Part shown: one piece after another, positions 56,139-64,000 of the stretch
Layout: each line of letters opens with the position of its first letter
How positions within the stretch are numbered: position 1 is the first letter of the stretch
From: Rhodospirillaceae bacterium
Lineage (GTDB): Bacteria; Pseudomonadota; Alphaproteobacteria; GCA-2731375
Length of the DNA stretch: 64,000 nucleotides
NCBI GenBank assembly: GCA_018660265.1
Contig: JABJKS010000089.1
Coordinates: 62,001-126,000 of the forward strand
Reading direction: 5' to 3'
Translations under genes and position numbers: made by a program
The notes under the pieces: generated by a model
The model's input: the letters and a program-made list of their open reading frames with translations, nothing else
What the model was told of the DNA's origin: nothing
The model's database searches: none

Positions 56139-56142
56139 TCAG

Positions 56143-56736
56143 CTAGCGCAGGTCCGGCAGACTGGCCAGCATACGGCGGGCCAGATCATCCAGCATAGAC
56201 GCCACCGCATCGTCATCGTTTTGAAATTCCGCCGCCCGGAACAAGGCGATGGGAAGAGAGAATAGAGACAAAGGCACGTCACCGGAATTACGCGAGGCAT
56301 TTGCGTGTGATTGCCATAACAAGGTGCCATCACGGGCGCGAATAATCTCCGCCCCAATACTGATATATTTCTGCGACCAGATCAGAGCATTATCATGGCC
56401 TGCGCCCAGAACCTGCCAGCGCAGGAATGCCGGGCAGCGGGTCGCTGCTGCGAAATGGCGGGCATCGCCCGGATGCTCCAGATCCACCGCCATGGCGCGC
56501 ACCAGACGGCGGCGTTCAAGGGGGTGGATAACCCGATCCACCCGCCCGCTCAATTGCCGGGCCAGGGCGGCGGCAATCCGTTGCCCCCCTGCTATACCGG
56601 CATCCATCGGGCCATCGAGGACAACAATACAATTCGGTGCGGTTTCATAATAGGCGCGCAGGGCGTTGTTCGATGCAGCCGTTGCGATGTCTGAAATCAG
56701 GCTCAAAAGGAAAATTATTACCAAGTGTCGGATCAT
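56143..56736 (-). CDS. secreted hypothetical protein of the envelope cluster
   Basis: 197 residues with an N-terminal signal peptide (about 1-21, ending ATAAS). The mature part has mixed alpha/beta sequence with ALRAYYETAPNCIVVLDGP at its start and IISIGAEIIRARDGTLLWQ-like elements (KYISIGAEIIRARDG), resembling the CsgG/GNA1162-type lipoprotein-like fold. I cannot assign it firmly. It is probably periplasmic. It lies 3 bp from the next upstream gene and is the last gene of the minus-strand cluster, convergent with the FMN oxidase gene. Confidence 0.75.
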   Translation of the reverse strand: MIRHLVIIFLLSLISDIATAASNNALRAYYETAPNCIVVLDGPMDAGIAGGQRIAAALARQLSGRVDRVIHPLERRRLVRAMAVDLEHPGDARHFAAATRCPAFLRWQVLGAGHDNALIWSQKYISIGAEIIRARDGTLLWQSHANASRNSGDVPLSLFSLPIALFRAAEFQNDDDAVASMLDDLARRMLASLPDLR

Positions 56737-56739
56737 CTT

Positions 56740-57672
56740 TTAACTCCGCCGGCACCGGTTGCCCAACAATATGCTGCCCGCGACGTTGTGGCCATCGACT
56801 TGAATATCCCGCACTTGGATCGCGCCCTTGGCCAGGTAATAGCGGGCCCTGATCGCCCCAGCTTTTTTGTAACCGTCGGCCAATATCTGTTGCAGACCGT
56901 CCAGCAATTGCGCATCCACGGCGCGCGGAAAAATTCGCATGGCGGGACTGTAGGATGAGATGCCGTGACGCCGCGCGATGGTATTCAGGTCATCACGCTC
57001 TGCCGGAACCAACCGCCCCGTTGGTTGCCTGGCGAAGCCGCTATAAAGATCATTGTTTGGGTGCCAGGCTTGCCCGGCCGGGTTGCCGGCCACGAATAAA
57101 TCCCCCGTCCGGTCCCGCAAAGCCACCCGCATACCAAAGCATTCCCTGAACCGGCGATAAAGGCGGGCGCGCTCCGCCGCGTCACCAGGCCAGGCCAATT
57201 CGATTGCCGGACCGCGGCCATGCTCCAACAAGCGCAATAGCACCCGGCCATGGGCTGTATCGGTTTTTGCCGGTGTTACCAGGACTGGCTTTGCCACCGC
57301 GGCAACAGGTTCAATCGGTTGTGGTATCTGTTCCGCCGACTTTGCCGCAACGGGCTTCAAAGGCTGAACAATCGCCGGTGCGGGTTTCTCGATGACCGTA
57401 GGCTTTAGTGCCGTCATTGGTTGTATGGGTGGTGCAGACGGCACTGGCGACACTGCTGGCACTGTGGGCGCTGTAACCCTGGGCCGAGGCGGGGCGGGCA
57501 GCGAAACGGTCTTGGGTTCAGTTTTCTCAACCGCCGTCTGTTTCGGCACCGCCATCGGTTTGGTTGCTTGGTTTTGCGGTTGCAAGGCTGGCTGCGGCGC
57601 GCCCAACAGCATTGCCGCCAACAAGGCACTCAGCCCCACCGATGCACCGGCAATGATGTATCTACGCGCCAT
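56740..57672 (-). CDS. membrane-anchored proline-rich protein of the envelope cluster
   Basis: 310 residues. One N-terminal membrane helix (about 6-25, IIAGASVGLSALLAAMLLG), then a proline/alanine/valine-rich stalk (about 30-130) with PAPP and KPT repeats like TonB/TolA spacers, then a folded C-terminal domain (about 140-310) with RVLLRLLEHGRGPAIELAWP. The layout suggests it spans the periplasm. No family is recognised. It overlaps nothing but is 3 bp from the neighbour. Confidence 0.75.
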   Translation of the reverse strand: MARRYIIAGASVGLSALLAAMLLGAPQPALQPQNQATKPMAVPKQTAVEKTEPKTVSLPAPPRPRVTAPTVPAVSPVPSAPPIQPMTALKPTVIEKPAPAIVQPLKPVAAKSAEQIPQPIEPVAAVAKPVLVTPAKTDTAHGRVLLRLLEHGRGPAIELAWPGDAAERARLYRRFRECFGMRVALRDRTGDLFVAGNPAGQAWHPNNDLYSGFARQPTGRLVPAERDDLNTIARRHGISSYSPAMRIFPRAVDAQLLDGLQQILADGYKKAGAIRARYYLAKGAIQVRDIQVDGHNVAGSILLGNRCRRS

Positions 57673-57675
57673 GGA

Positions 57676-58221
57676 TTATCGTATCCGGCTTGAGGCGAAC
57701 AGCAATTCCATTTCTTCCGAGAGGGCATGCAATTCCTTGCGACGTTGTTGCGGGCTCATGAAAGCGGTCTGTTCCGTGGCATATTTCGTGGGACCGGTTG
57801 CCATTACTTCGGCCCGGCGCTTTTGCACTGCCGGGTCATGAATGGCGGGTGGGATCAGGTTCGGTGCCGCCGTGCGCTGGGCTGCCGGCTTGATGGCTGG
57901 TGCCCTTGGCGCTGAAATTTTCTCGGTAACCGGAATGGGCGGCACGGTCTGCCGCACGGCCACTTCGATGGGCGCGGCCTTAACCGGCGCTAACTTAACC
58001 GGCACTGGCGCAACCGGAACCGAGGCAACCGGTTTCGCCGCTTCCGTCTGCATGACCTTATCCATGATCGCGGCAGTGGCCTTGCGTCCCGCCTGCAGGG
58101 TGTTTTGCGCCGCGATAGAGGTTTTGTGCAGGACGCCATCGCCTGTCTCGGGAAGCTGACCGCCATTAAACAAATAGAACAGTGAACCAACGACGACGAG
58201 ATTGAAGATTAGGAATCGCAT
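57676..58221 (-). CDS. small membrane-anchored hypothetical protein of the envelope cluster
   Basis: 181 residues. One N-terminal hydrophobic segment (about 3-20, FLIFNLVVVGSLFYLF), then an Ala/Pro/Val-rich middle, and a polar C-terminal helix (QQRRKELHALSEEMELLFAS). It looks like a periplasm-facing protein with a long flexible spacer. No family is recognised. Its start overlaps the end of the channel-like gene by 13 bp, so the two are co-translated. Confidence 0.7.
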   Translation of the reverse strand: MRFLIFNLVVVGSLFYLFNGGQLPETGDGVLHKTSIAAQNTLQAGRKATAAIMDKVMQTEAAKPVASVPVAPVPVKLAPVKAAPIEVAVRQTVPPIPVTEKISAPRAPAIKPAAQRTAAPNLIPPAIHDPAVQKRRAEVMATGPTKYATEQTAFMSPQQRRKELHALSEEMELLFASSRIR

Positions 58222-58748
58222 GAGTTGATACCTCCCAAAGTGGTTGTGGTTGTTTTTGCCTCAACCCAGGCCGCGCTAATTGACAGCAACGCCCGCAACA
58301 GGGCCGAGATGGGCAAGCCGATCACCGTGGTCATAAAGGCCAGGCTGAAACGTTCCGTCAGACCGCGGATCACCTCTTGCACCGTATCAGGGGTCAGGGC
58401 TTGCCCCGCCAATTCGCCGATGCCCAGTGAGATTCCGAACAGCGTATAGGTGAGGGCCAGGGTGGCGATACCGTTGGCGGCATGCAGCCCCGCTTCGTGC
58501 CAGGCCTGACGCTGTTCGGGACTTATGCCGCGATCCAACAGACGCTGCCAGCAATACAAAGTGCCCAGGATCAGTACGGATAACAGACCGAGGAAGATGC
58601 CGCCCAACACGCGGGTGGCCCAGGCCAGAATATCGCCAGGCTCCGGTGCGCCCATGGCCAGTGCGATGGCCAGGACAAGAACCACGGCGCCCAAAAAATA
58701 ACTCAGCGCGCGGGAGCCGCCGTTCATTAAAGCGATGGCGCCGGTCAT
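58209..58748 (-). CDS. MotA/TolQ/ExbB-like proton-channel protein
   Basis: 179 residues with four hydrophobic segments (about 13-33, 38-67, 92-112, 137-160). The segment GIATLALTYTLFGISLGIGE followed by LAFMTTVIGLPISALLRALL matches the MotA/TolQ/ExbB core, where two pore helices use the proton gradient to drive a partner protein. The single-TM proline-rich proteins beside it could be such partners (TolR/ExbD/MotB-like). It is shorter than TolQ or MotA. The gene overlaps the next one by 13 bp. Confidence 0.72.
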   Translation of the reverse strand: MTGAIALMNGGSRALSYFLGAVVLVLAIALAMGAPEPGDILAWATRVLGGIFLGLLSVLILGTLYCWQRLLDRGISPEQRQAWHEAGLHAANGIATLALTYTLFGISLGIGELAGQALTPDTVQEVIRGLTERFSLAFMTTVIGLPISALLRALLSISAAWVEAKTTTTTLGGINSCDS

Positions 58749-58749
58749 C

Positions 58750-59145
58750 CTACCGCCGCCCTTGCTTGGCGGACATCAGACTTTGCGTCGAAATACCCAA
58801 CTGACTTAACCAGGTGTCACCAATTGCACGATTTTTTTCGGCCGAGGCATGCACCAGAAACGTCAGATCATAATTGGCAAAGGCCCGGCGCACTTGCGGT
58901 GTGTTGCGGCCCACCAGCTTGTCATCGCGCAGGACCATTCGCTCCAGATCCAACAGGCGGCGCTGGGCCGCCTCGATCCGTACCTGGCGTTCAGCCGGCG
59001 TAATCTCCCCATCCAGCAGGGTTTCGATCAACAAAGCGCGTTCGCGCTCCATATTAGCCAGAGTGTCGGCCTTTACAGGTACCGCGATCGCGGTAACGGC
59101 CATCAGAGCCGCGGCGGGCAAGGCCATTTTGAATATCTTTTTCAT
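58750..59145 (-). CDS. secreted helical protein of the envelope cluster
   Basis: 131 residues from the ATG at 59145; an upstream in-frame ATG at 59304 would only add poor sequence antisense to the neighbour. Signal peptide ends at about VKA (residue 25). The mature protein is helical (LANMERERALLIETLLDGEI, AAQRRLLDLERMVL), a coiled-coil-like pattern. No family is recognised. It ends 1 bp before the channel-like gene starts. Confidence 0.75.
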   Translation of the reverse strand: MKKIFKMALPAAALMAVTAIAVPVKADTLANMERERALLIETLLDGEITPAERQVRIEAAQRRLLDLERMVLRDDKLVGRNTPQVRRAFANYDLTFLVHASAEKNRAIGDTWLSQLGISTQSLMSAKQGRR

Positions 59146-59170
59146 CGTTCTACGCCTTTCAATTTCAGTG

Positions 59171-60046
59171 CTAGTTGACGAAGTATTTGACCGCCGATGC
59201 GGGAGAGGAAACGCTGGGCAGGTCGCTATCGCCCAGTTCCGCATCCATGACGCTTTCCGATAAAGCCATGGCGTCGAGGGCGACCAATTTGGCCATGTAG
59301 CCAATGATGTTCTGTTCCTGCTCCAGGATCGCGACGCCTGCTTGCGTGTCAGCCAACATCTGCCGGATGAAATCCGCCTTGGTGGCCGGTTGCCCCGCCA
59401 TTTGTGCCCGGACGTTCATGGGATGGGAGGAGATGGCCGCGACCAGGGCTTCCACCGCAGACATATTGCCGGCGTATTCCTGGGCGTATCTGCTTTCGGG
59501 CACGGTGGGTGCCGACAATACGGTAAGATCGACCTTTGCCAGGGAACCCTGAAAGCGCGACCGGGCCTTTTCCTGCTGTGAGACCAATTGTACCCTGGCA
59601 GGGGTCATGGCACCTTTTTCCCGACCGAGTTTTTTGAGCAGTTTTTCCAATGTGCGCTGCTTTGTCAGCATGTGCCGTTGGCGAAGATCAGCCTTGCGTT
59701 TCATCAAGGTTATGAATTCCCGCTTCTGGGCCAGGAATTGATGGCGCAGTTCCACCGCCAATTCCCCATCCGCCTGTTGAATGGCGCTGGCCAGGTCTTC
59801 CAGGGTCTGCCCCTTCAGGCCGATCTCGCTATCAGCATCCTGAATGGCGCCTGACAACGGGCTTTGCGCGAAGTCATGGTCGAGCGACTTTTTCAGATAA
59901 TTGGCCGGCAGCTTGATCAACTTTTCACTCGCCACAGGCCGCCAACTAGGTAGGTCCGCAGCTTTAGCCAGGGCAGTGTTTGGTGCCGTCATGGCCAATG
60001 CCAGTGCCAATGAGGGCCCAATGAATAGATACCGCTTGATGTTCAT
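59171..60046 (-). CDS. secreted coiled-coil protein of the envelope cluster
   Basis: 291 residues from the ATG at 60046. Signal peptide (about 1-27, ending ALA). The middle (about 75-160) has long charged helices, GELAVELRHQFLAQKREFITL and QRTLEKLLKKLGREKG, predicted as coiled coil. The C-terminal half is also helical. It is likely periplasmic and may cross-link cluster partners. No family is recognised. The gene is 14 bp downstream of the lipoprotein gene. Confidence 0.75.
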   Translation of the reverse strand: MNIKRYLFIGPSLALALAMTAPNTALAKAADLPSWRPVASEKLIKLPANYLKKSLDHDFAQSPLSGAIQDADSEIGLKGQTLEDLASAIQQADGELAVELRHQFLAQKREFITLMKRKADLRQRHMLTKQRTLEKLLKKLGREKGAMTPARVQLVSQQEKARSRFQGSLAKVDLTVLSAPTVPESRYAQEYAGNMSAVEALVAAISSHPMNVRAQMAGQPATKADFIRQMLADTQAGVAILEQEQNIIGYMAKLVALDAMALSESVMDAELGDSDLPSVSSPASAVKYFVN

Positions 60047-60060
60047 AACGTGCCCCTCCC

Positions 60061-60657
60061 CTAGTTCCGGGTCCAATAACGCACCCGGCGCAATTCGGAT
60101 TTCATATGGGTCGAGACATTCGCAACGGAAAATTCGCCCACTGCCGTACGGTCACGTAGACCCAACAACATCTCCATACTTTCCGTGAAAGAGGAGCCAT
60201 CGGCGAAATACAGATCGGAGCCCGCAAAGGTCTTCTTGAATGTCTCAAGGTTGCCCCGGGCGCGTGCCACATCACCGCCTTTGAAATGGTTCTGGATGCC
60301 GACAGCATAAGTCCGCATACGTTCATCCACGGCGACGCCTGCAGCCTCGGGGCCGACCTCCGCCTCGCATTTCTCGATCAATCTGGCAGATGCCAGATAG
60401 CGGGCGGGCGATCCCTCCGCCTTGGCCTGACCATCCAGCGCCAAAGCATCATCCCGACACTGGCGATAGTCCCGCATGGCCGAAATCTCCGCAAAGCGCG
60501 CCTGGCGAAAGCCGATGCCTTCATGCTGTTGTGACGTGGTCATGGGATTGCAGGCCGCAGCCAGTAATCCAAATCCAATTGCCAATACGCTTAAGCGGGC
60601 GGTCTTTTGCCTCTGCCTCGCCGTCTGTCCGCTGTTCGGCTGTTTAATCTGCCGCAT
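60061..60657 (-). CDS. lipoprotein of the envelope cluster
   Basis: 198 residues. A basic N-terminus (about 1-20) precedes a hydrophobic signal and lipobox LLAAAC, so the mature protein is lipid-anchored, probably in the outer membrane. The mature part is helical with CRDDALALDGQAKAEGS and RARGNLETFKKTFAGSDLY, TPR-like in look. No family is recognised. It could be the outer-membrane anchor of the cluster's complex. It follows the Lon-like protein gene after about 110 bp. Confidence 0.75.
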   Translation of the reverse strand: MRQIKQPNSGQTARQRQKTARLSVLAIGFGLLAAACNPMTTSQQHEGIGFRQARFAEISAMRDYRQCRDDALALDGQAKAEGSPARYLASARLIEKCEAEVGPEAAGVAVDERMRTYAVGIQNHFKGGDVARARGNLETFKKTFAGSDLYFADGSSFTESMEMLLGLRDRTAVGEFSVANVSTHMKSELRRVRYWTRN

Positions 60658-60767
60658 GATCCGACCCTTTCCCTGGTTTCGGTGTGCAATTCAGGTTCAT
60701 GGGAACCTATGCAGGGGTCAGGCCGGGTTTTTTTCGATTGGGACGAAATTTTCAGGAAATTTTTGGC

Positions 60768-62249
60768 TTAGCGCGAAATTTCATGCAACAAACTGGCAGT
60801 TTTCAGCTCTCCACCGTCTGCTGGTCGGTCATCACGAATGGGTTTGGTTGAGGTCACCAATGTCAGGCGATAGCGTACGGGACCAGTGCCGAGAAATGGC
60901 AGATCGATGGACCAATCCCGGCGGCCCTTGACCAGACGCCGGCCACTTAAATCCGAGGGCGGGTGCCGGGTGCCAACCATGCGGCCCTGCAACATTTCCA
61001 CCTTCACCATCGCATAAACGGGCATTTCACCCAATTCCATGCGCAGCAACAAACCGCAAAGGCTTAACCCTTCCGAAGGTTTGGCCTGTTGCGGGCCAAG
61101 CAATGGTACGGCAAGCACATCCGCCTGCGCCTTGCCGAAATAGACATGCTCACATTGATAGCCATGCGGGGCGTGACGTTCCAAAACGGCAAGGGATACA
61201 GGATTAGGGGGCGGAGGCGGTTGTGTCGTTGGCGGGGCCGCCACGGCCTTTGGCCTCGTTGGCTTCGGAATGGTCGGTTTTGGCGTGAACAGTTCCTGAA
61301 CCGGCGGCGTTCTTCTCGCTTTTGGAATTGGAGGATTTGGTTTGGGCGGCGCAGAAACCTGGATATTTGGTTCCGGCAACTTGATTGCCGGGGCCAGCGG
61401 AATAGCTGGTTTCTCCACGGCTGGTATTACAGTAGATGATTTCACCGGGGGCGGTTTCGCCACAGGTGGTTTTACGACAGTTGGTTTTATTTCAGGTGGC
61501 TTCTCTGGGGGCGGTGTTTCACGGGCGACTTTAACAGGCGGCGGGGCCGGCTCCGGCTGAGACAGGAATACATAAGCGCCGACCGCCAATACCAGGGCCA
61601 TGAGCACCAGCTCCCATGGCCGCCGCCGCTTGGGTTGCGGTTGCACGGCCTCTACAGCCGCGATCTCGCCCTGCCCGAAAGGAATACCAAAATCCCGGCC
61701 CAGATCCGCAACATTTATGCCCGCCAGAACAGAAATGCCCTCTGTTATATCTGCCGCCAAGGCACGTTCATGATCAGGTCCCGATGGTACGACGATGATG
61801 GGCGATCTGCCCGCCGCCTGCCATTCGTTCAACTTGGACCGGGCAGCATGCAGCTTTTCCGGAATGTGGCCGACGCCTCCCACCAAGCCGTCGAAATCAA
61901 CCAGGCCGGTCAGACATAGGATTGTGTCCGCCTCGTCCACGTCCCGGCACAAATGGCAGGCTTCATCGGCCAGAACCGCGTGGGCCATGAAAGCCGCCAA
62001 TTGCCAACTGTCACCGCTGTTGATGGGGTCGGAGACTTCCAGGCGAAAGCCGCCTTTGGGAAATGGGCCGAAAAACCGCTCCACCGGGCCGCCGCCGGGA
62101 TAGACAAAATCGTCGTAGCGGTCACTGATCGACAGCCGCTCAGAGCCGCGCCCCACGACCATCATGGATAATGGCGCGCGTTCGTGGGTGATCCGCTGGA
62201 TCTGTACCAGGCCGCCGGTCGTCAGGGCGAATATGGCAACGTCTTTCAC
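60768..62249 (-). CDS. membrane protein with Lon(S16)-like cytoplasmic domain, proline-rich stalk and C-terminal domain
   Basis: 493 residues. Residues about 70-190 look like a Lon-type S16 peptidase domain: SGDSWQLAAFMAHAV would carry Ser81, and LTGLVDFDGLVGGVG followed by HIPEKLHAA would carry Lys132, as in GPSAG...VGGIKEKLLAA of Lon. One membrane helix (about 212-229) follows, then a ~110-residue Pro/Lys/Pro stalk (KPPVAKPPPVK and similar) and a beta-rich C-terminal domain. The topology puts the S16-like part in the cytoplasm and the stalk in the periplasm. The start overlaps the next gene by 4 bp. The S16 assignment is my reading of motifs, not a search result. Confidence 0.75.
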   Translation of the reverse strand: MKDVAIFALTTGGLVQIQRITHERAPLSMMVVGRGSERLSISDRYDDFVYPGGGPVERFFGPFPKGGFRLEVSDPINSGDSWQLAAFMAHAVLADEACHLCRDVDEADTILCLTGLVDFDGLVGGVGHIPEKLHAARSKLNEWQAAGRSPIIVVPSGPDHERALAADITEGISVLAGINVADLGRDFGIPFGQGEIAAVEAVQPQPKRRRPWELVLMALVLAVGAYVFLSQPEPAPPPVKVARETPPPEKPPEIKPTVVKPPVAKPPPVKSSTVIPAVEKPAIPLAPAIKLPEPNIQVSAPPKPNPPIPKARRTPPVQELFTPKPTIPKPTRPKAVAAPPTTQPPPPPNPVSLAVLERHAPHGYQCEHVYFGKAQADVLAVPLLGPQQAKPSEGLSLCGLLLRMELGEMPVYAMVKVEMLQGRMVGTRHPPSDLSGRRLVKGRRDWSIDLPFLGTGPVRYRLTLVTSTKPIRDDRPADGGELKTASLLHEISR

Positions 62250-62800
62250 CGCAGTAGAGCCTGGGTCCGGGGATCCCGCAACAGGGTCATGATGGGGTTG
62301 TCCGCCTGGACGATAAATTGGACGACACCACGATGGGCTTTAGGTAGTGGGAAACGGTGGCAATGATCCGCCTCGTCACACAGCAACAACAGCTCCGGCG
62401 CGGGCGCGTCAGCACCGCCATCCAATTCCACCACGATAATGAACTGATCCGCCTCCGCCTGGCTCGCCTCAACCGAAATTTGACAGCCAACGCCGCGCCG
62501 TACGGGGATCGCCTCCGAACTGGCGGCAATGACGTCGGCCAACTGATACATCGACGCCACCCGTTGAAATTCCCTATAGGTTCGGCGCAGAGCCAAGTTG
62601 GAGGATAATGCCGCCTCCAACGCCCCATCGGGTGCCGGATCAAGGGCCATTGCATGGGCATACAGGCGGCTGGCGGATATGGACGCCGGCTGGTTCTCCA
62701 TCACACTGCCATCAGCCAAATCCTGACTGGTAACATTCTCGGCGAAGCGCTGCCGCGCCGCCTCCCGTTCAGCCCCCTCAGGCAATTTGATCTCGATCAT
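62246..62800 (-). CDS. soluble hypothetical protein of the envelope cluster
   Basis: 184 residues from the ATG at 62800 (ATG GAG-type neighbourhood; an ATG at 62830 would add ten residues). Helical N-terminal half (SASRLYAHAMALDPAPDGAL), then a beta-rich C-terminal domain ending LRDPRTQALLR. No signal peptide, so it is probably cytoplasmic, perhaps a regulator. Its stop overlaps the start of the Lon-like protein gene by 4 bp, so the two are translated together and likely interact. Confidence 0.72.
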   Translation of the reverse strand: MIEIKLPEGAEREAARQRFAENVTSQDLADGSVMENQPASISASRLYAHAMALDPAPDGALEAALSSNLALRRTYREFQRVASMYQLADVIAASSEAIPVRRGVGCQISVEASQAEADQFIIVVELDGGADAPAPELLLLCDEADHCHRFPLPKAHRGVVQFIVQADNPIMTLLRDPRTQALLR

Positions 62801-62834
62801 CGCCGTCTCCTCGTTCCGCAAATCGCCCAACCGC

Positions 62835-63335
62835 TCATTTGTAGGATCCCAGACGAACCTGTCGTTGATAGTCTAACCTAAGTCCCTGCACCTTGCGTAC
62901 ATAGGAATGGGTGGCGGGAATAATTCGTGCGGCAGGCAAATCGCCGACCGCCGAACCACCGTTGTAGAATGATAACGCCAGATCCACCCGCCCGCGATAG
63001 CGCCGCAGCAGACGCTTTAAAAAATGCAGCCCCAGACGCACATTAATACGCGGTTGCCATAGCTGATCCGGGGTGATGCCGTATTCCTCCCACGCGGTGC
63101 GGGGCATGATCTGCATCACCCCGCGCGCGCCCTTGTGACTGACCACATTCGGCTTGAAATTGCTTTCCGCCTGCGCCACTGCCAGGGCCAGATCCGCCGC
63201 GACCCCAATATTTCGCGCCTCGGCCACCACAAGACGTTGAATTTCAGCCCGCGACCCAGCTTGCCCCGCAGCATGAACTTCGCCAAACAGACCGGTTGCC
63301 AAAATCACCGTCAGCAATAACAATTTGCCCGGCAT
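62835..63335 (-). CDS. SLT-type lytic transglycosylase
   Basis: 166 residues. Signal peptide (about 1-22, ending VHA). The SLT domain has the catalytic Glu in AVAQAESNFKP, then GVMQIMPRTAWEEYG and the usual FLKRLLRRY and ALSFYNGG strings. It cuts glycan strands of peptidoglycan to 1,6-anhydro ends, often to open a path for envelope machines. It is a near neighbour of a second SLT gene (3 bp apart). Confidence 0.92.
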   Translation of the reverse strand: MPGKLLLLTVILATGLFGEVHAAGQAGSRAEIQRLVVAEARNIGVAADLALAVAQAESNFKPNVVSHKGARGVMQIMPRTAWEEYGITPDQLWQPRINVRLGLHFLKRLLRRYRGRVDLALSFYNGGSAVGDLPAARIIPATHSYVRKVQGLRLDYQRQVRLGSYK

Positions 63336-63338
63336 GAC

Positions 63339-64000
63339 TTAACCCCTCCCACCGTGCCGGCGGCCGCGATAGGGAGAGAAATCATCCAAATCAGCGTGGT
63401 CATGATGCTGGTGGGTATGGCGCAGATGACGCTGTGCCAGACGCCTGCGGGTATGTTCCGCACGGGCAGCGCGACGGGCGGCGCGCGCTTTGCGTACCAT
63501 ATCCAGCCTGCGAAGGTGACGCCAATCAGCTTCTGCAACCGCTTCGACGTTCATTTCTGTCGACGCATCACCAAGGTATTCAGGGTGCCGCTCAACCTTA
63601 TTGGCAACAGTGCGGGCGGGTTTCCAGCTTTCCTTTGACGGCGGGGCGGGCGTATCCCAGACCGCAGCCTGCGCGGCATAGCGCTTTTCCCATTTCAGAA
63701 CGGATTGCACATAGCGCCGGGTGAAGCCATGGGCCTTGGCACCCGCGCCACGGCCATGCAGACTGCCGCCGTTATAATGCGACAGAGCCAAATCCCAGCG
63801 TCCGCCATATCGATCAATCAATTGCTCCAAAAAACTCAGGCCCAGTTGAATATTCAGGCGTGGGTCCCACAACTCATCCTCGCCAACGCCAAATTCATCG
63901 CGCGCTGTTCGCGGCATGATCTGCATCACCCCCCGGGCCCCGCGTTCGGACAATGCGGCGACTTGAAAATCAGATTCCACTTTTGCCAGGGCCAGGGCAA
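63339..64000 (-). CDS. SLT-type lytic transglycosylase (5' end outside the window)
   Basis: The frame stays open to the window edge, so the start (with the probable signal peptide) is missing. SLT core: catalytic Glu in LAKVESDFQ (just inside the window), GVMQIMPRTARDEFG, FLEQLIDRYGGRWDLALSHYNGG. The C-terminal part (about the last 90 residues) is basic with many Arg/His (HLRHTHQHHDHAD), unusual for the family, possibly for cell-wall or metal binding. It is a paralogue of the following transglycosylase and probably the first visible gene of the cluster. Confidence 0.9.
   Translation of the reverse strand, partial: ALALAKVESDFQVAALSERGARGVMQIMPRTARDEFGVGEDELWDPRLNIQLGLSFLEQLIDRYGGRWDLALSHYNGGSLHGRGAGAKAHGFTRRYVQSVLKWEKRYAAQAAVWDTPAPPSKESWKPARTVANKVERHPEYLGDASTEMNVEAVAEADWRHLRRLDMVRKARAARRAARAEHTRRRLAQRHLRHTHQHHDHADLDDFSPYRGRRHGGRG

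Noticed and set aside
1-64000. tRNA, rRNA, CRISPR arrays, prophage genes or riboswitches
   Set aside because: I looked for their characteristic sequences and found none I could support.

Overview
The window reads as chromosomal DNA of a moderately GC-rich alphaproteobacterium, probably Rhodospirillales-like. Indicators are the psd-pssA pair beside an ATM1-type ABC exporter, the rph/hrcA-grpE divergent arrangement with rdgB and hemW behind rph, and an alphaproteobacterial SOS box (GTTC-N7-GTTC) before uvrA. The genus cannot be fixed from the sequence. Coding density is high. No rRNA, tRNA or CRISPR array was seen.

Layout. 1-3021: 3' part-missing SAM/adenylate cyclase/AAA/TPR signalling protein. 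3138-6565: phospholipid synthesis (pssA, psd) and an ATM1-like exporter. 6566-8365: a dispersed palindromic repeat, a hypothetical gene, hspQ and a glycine-zipper lipoprotein. 8532-11367: QueG-like Fe-S protein plus an acyl-CoA ligase with an extra N-terminal region. 11463-17159: core housekeeping (folB, pteridine-reductase-like SDR, hemW, rdgB, rph, hrcA, grpE). 17189-24668: a more mixed stretch with an FkbM-like methyltransferase, a fused remnant of a Phd/VapC toxin-antitoxin pair, thymidine kinase, an intact HigBA-like pair, a 2OG-Fe(II) oxygenase, a crotonase and comM/yifB. 24802-29448: hybrid histidine kinase, AmpG-like permease, macrodomain, DUF1499 protein. 29573-35945: an overlapping uvrA-hydantoinase-DUF917 run, divergent from ssb. 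35984-39812: a small protein, an aminotransferase and a lone CoxL-type molybdenum hydroxylase subunit. 39805-44731: FecR-domain protein, porin, DHA2-type MFS exporter and APH-like phosphotransferase.

Accessory region A (44718-56138) looks like a catabolic island. Reading leftward it holds an amidohydrolase, an N,N-dimethylformamidase large-subunit-like protein, a selenoprotein of the UGSC type, two paralogues of an uncharacterised family, an Abhydrolase_10-type protein and a crotonase. Reading rightward it holds a cupin, a SnoaL-like protein and an FMN-dependent alpha-hydroxy-acid oxidase. The selenoprotein gene is the most striking item. It carries an in-frame TGA followed by 78 well-formed family-like codons and a hairpin at the distance expected for a bacterial SECIS. 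A 266-bp element with perfect 22-bp terminal inverted repeats lies between the two paralogues.

Accessory region B (56143 to the window end, all leftward) is a tight run of eleven genes: two SLT lytic transglycosylases, a membrane protein with a Lon(S16)-like cytoplasmic domain and a long proline-rich stalk, a lipoprotein, periplasmic coiled-coil proteins, a MotA/TolQ/ExbB-like channel and further TM/proline-rich proteins. Together they look like an envelope-spanning, possibly proton-motive-force-driven machine that I cannot match to a named system.

Three copies of a ~110-bp two-hairpin repeat (near 6.7, 29.5 and 49.9 kb) are scattered in intergenic gaps.
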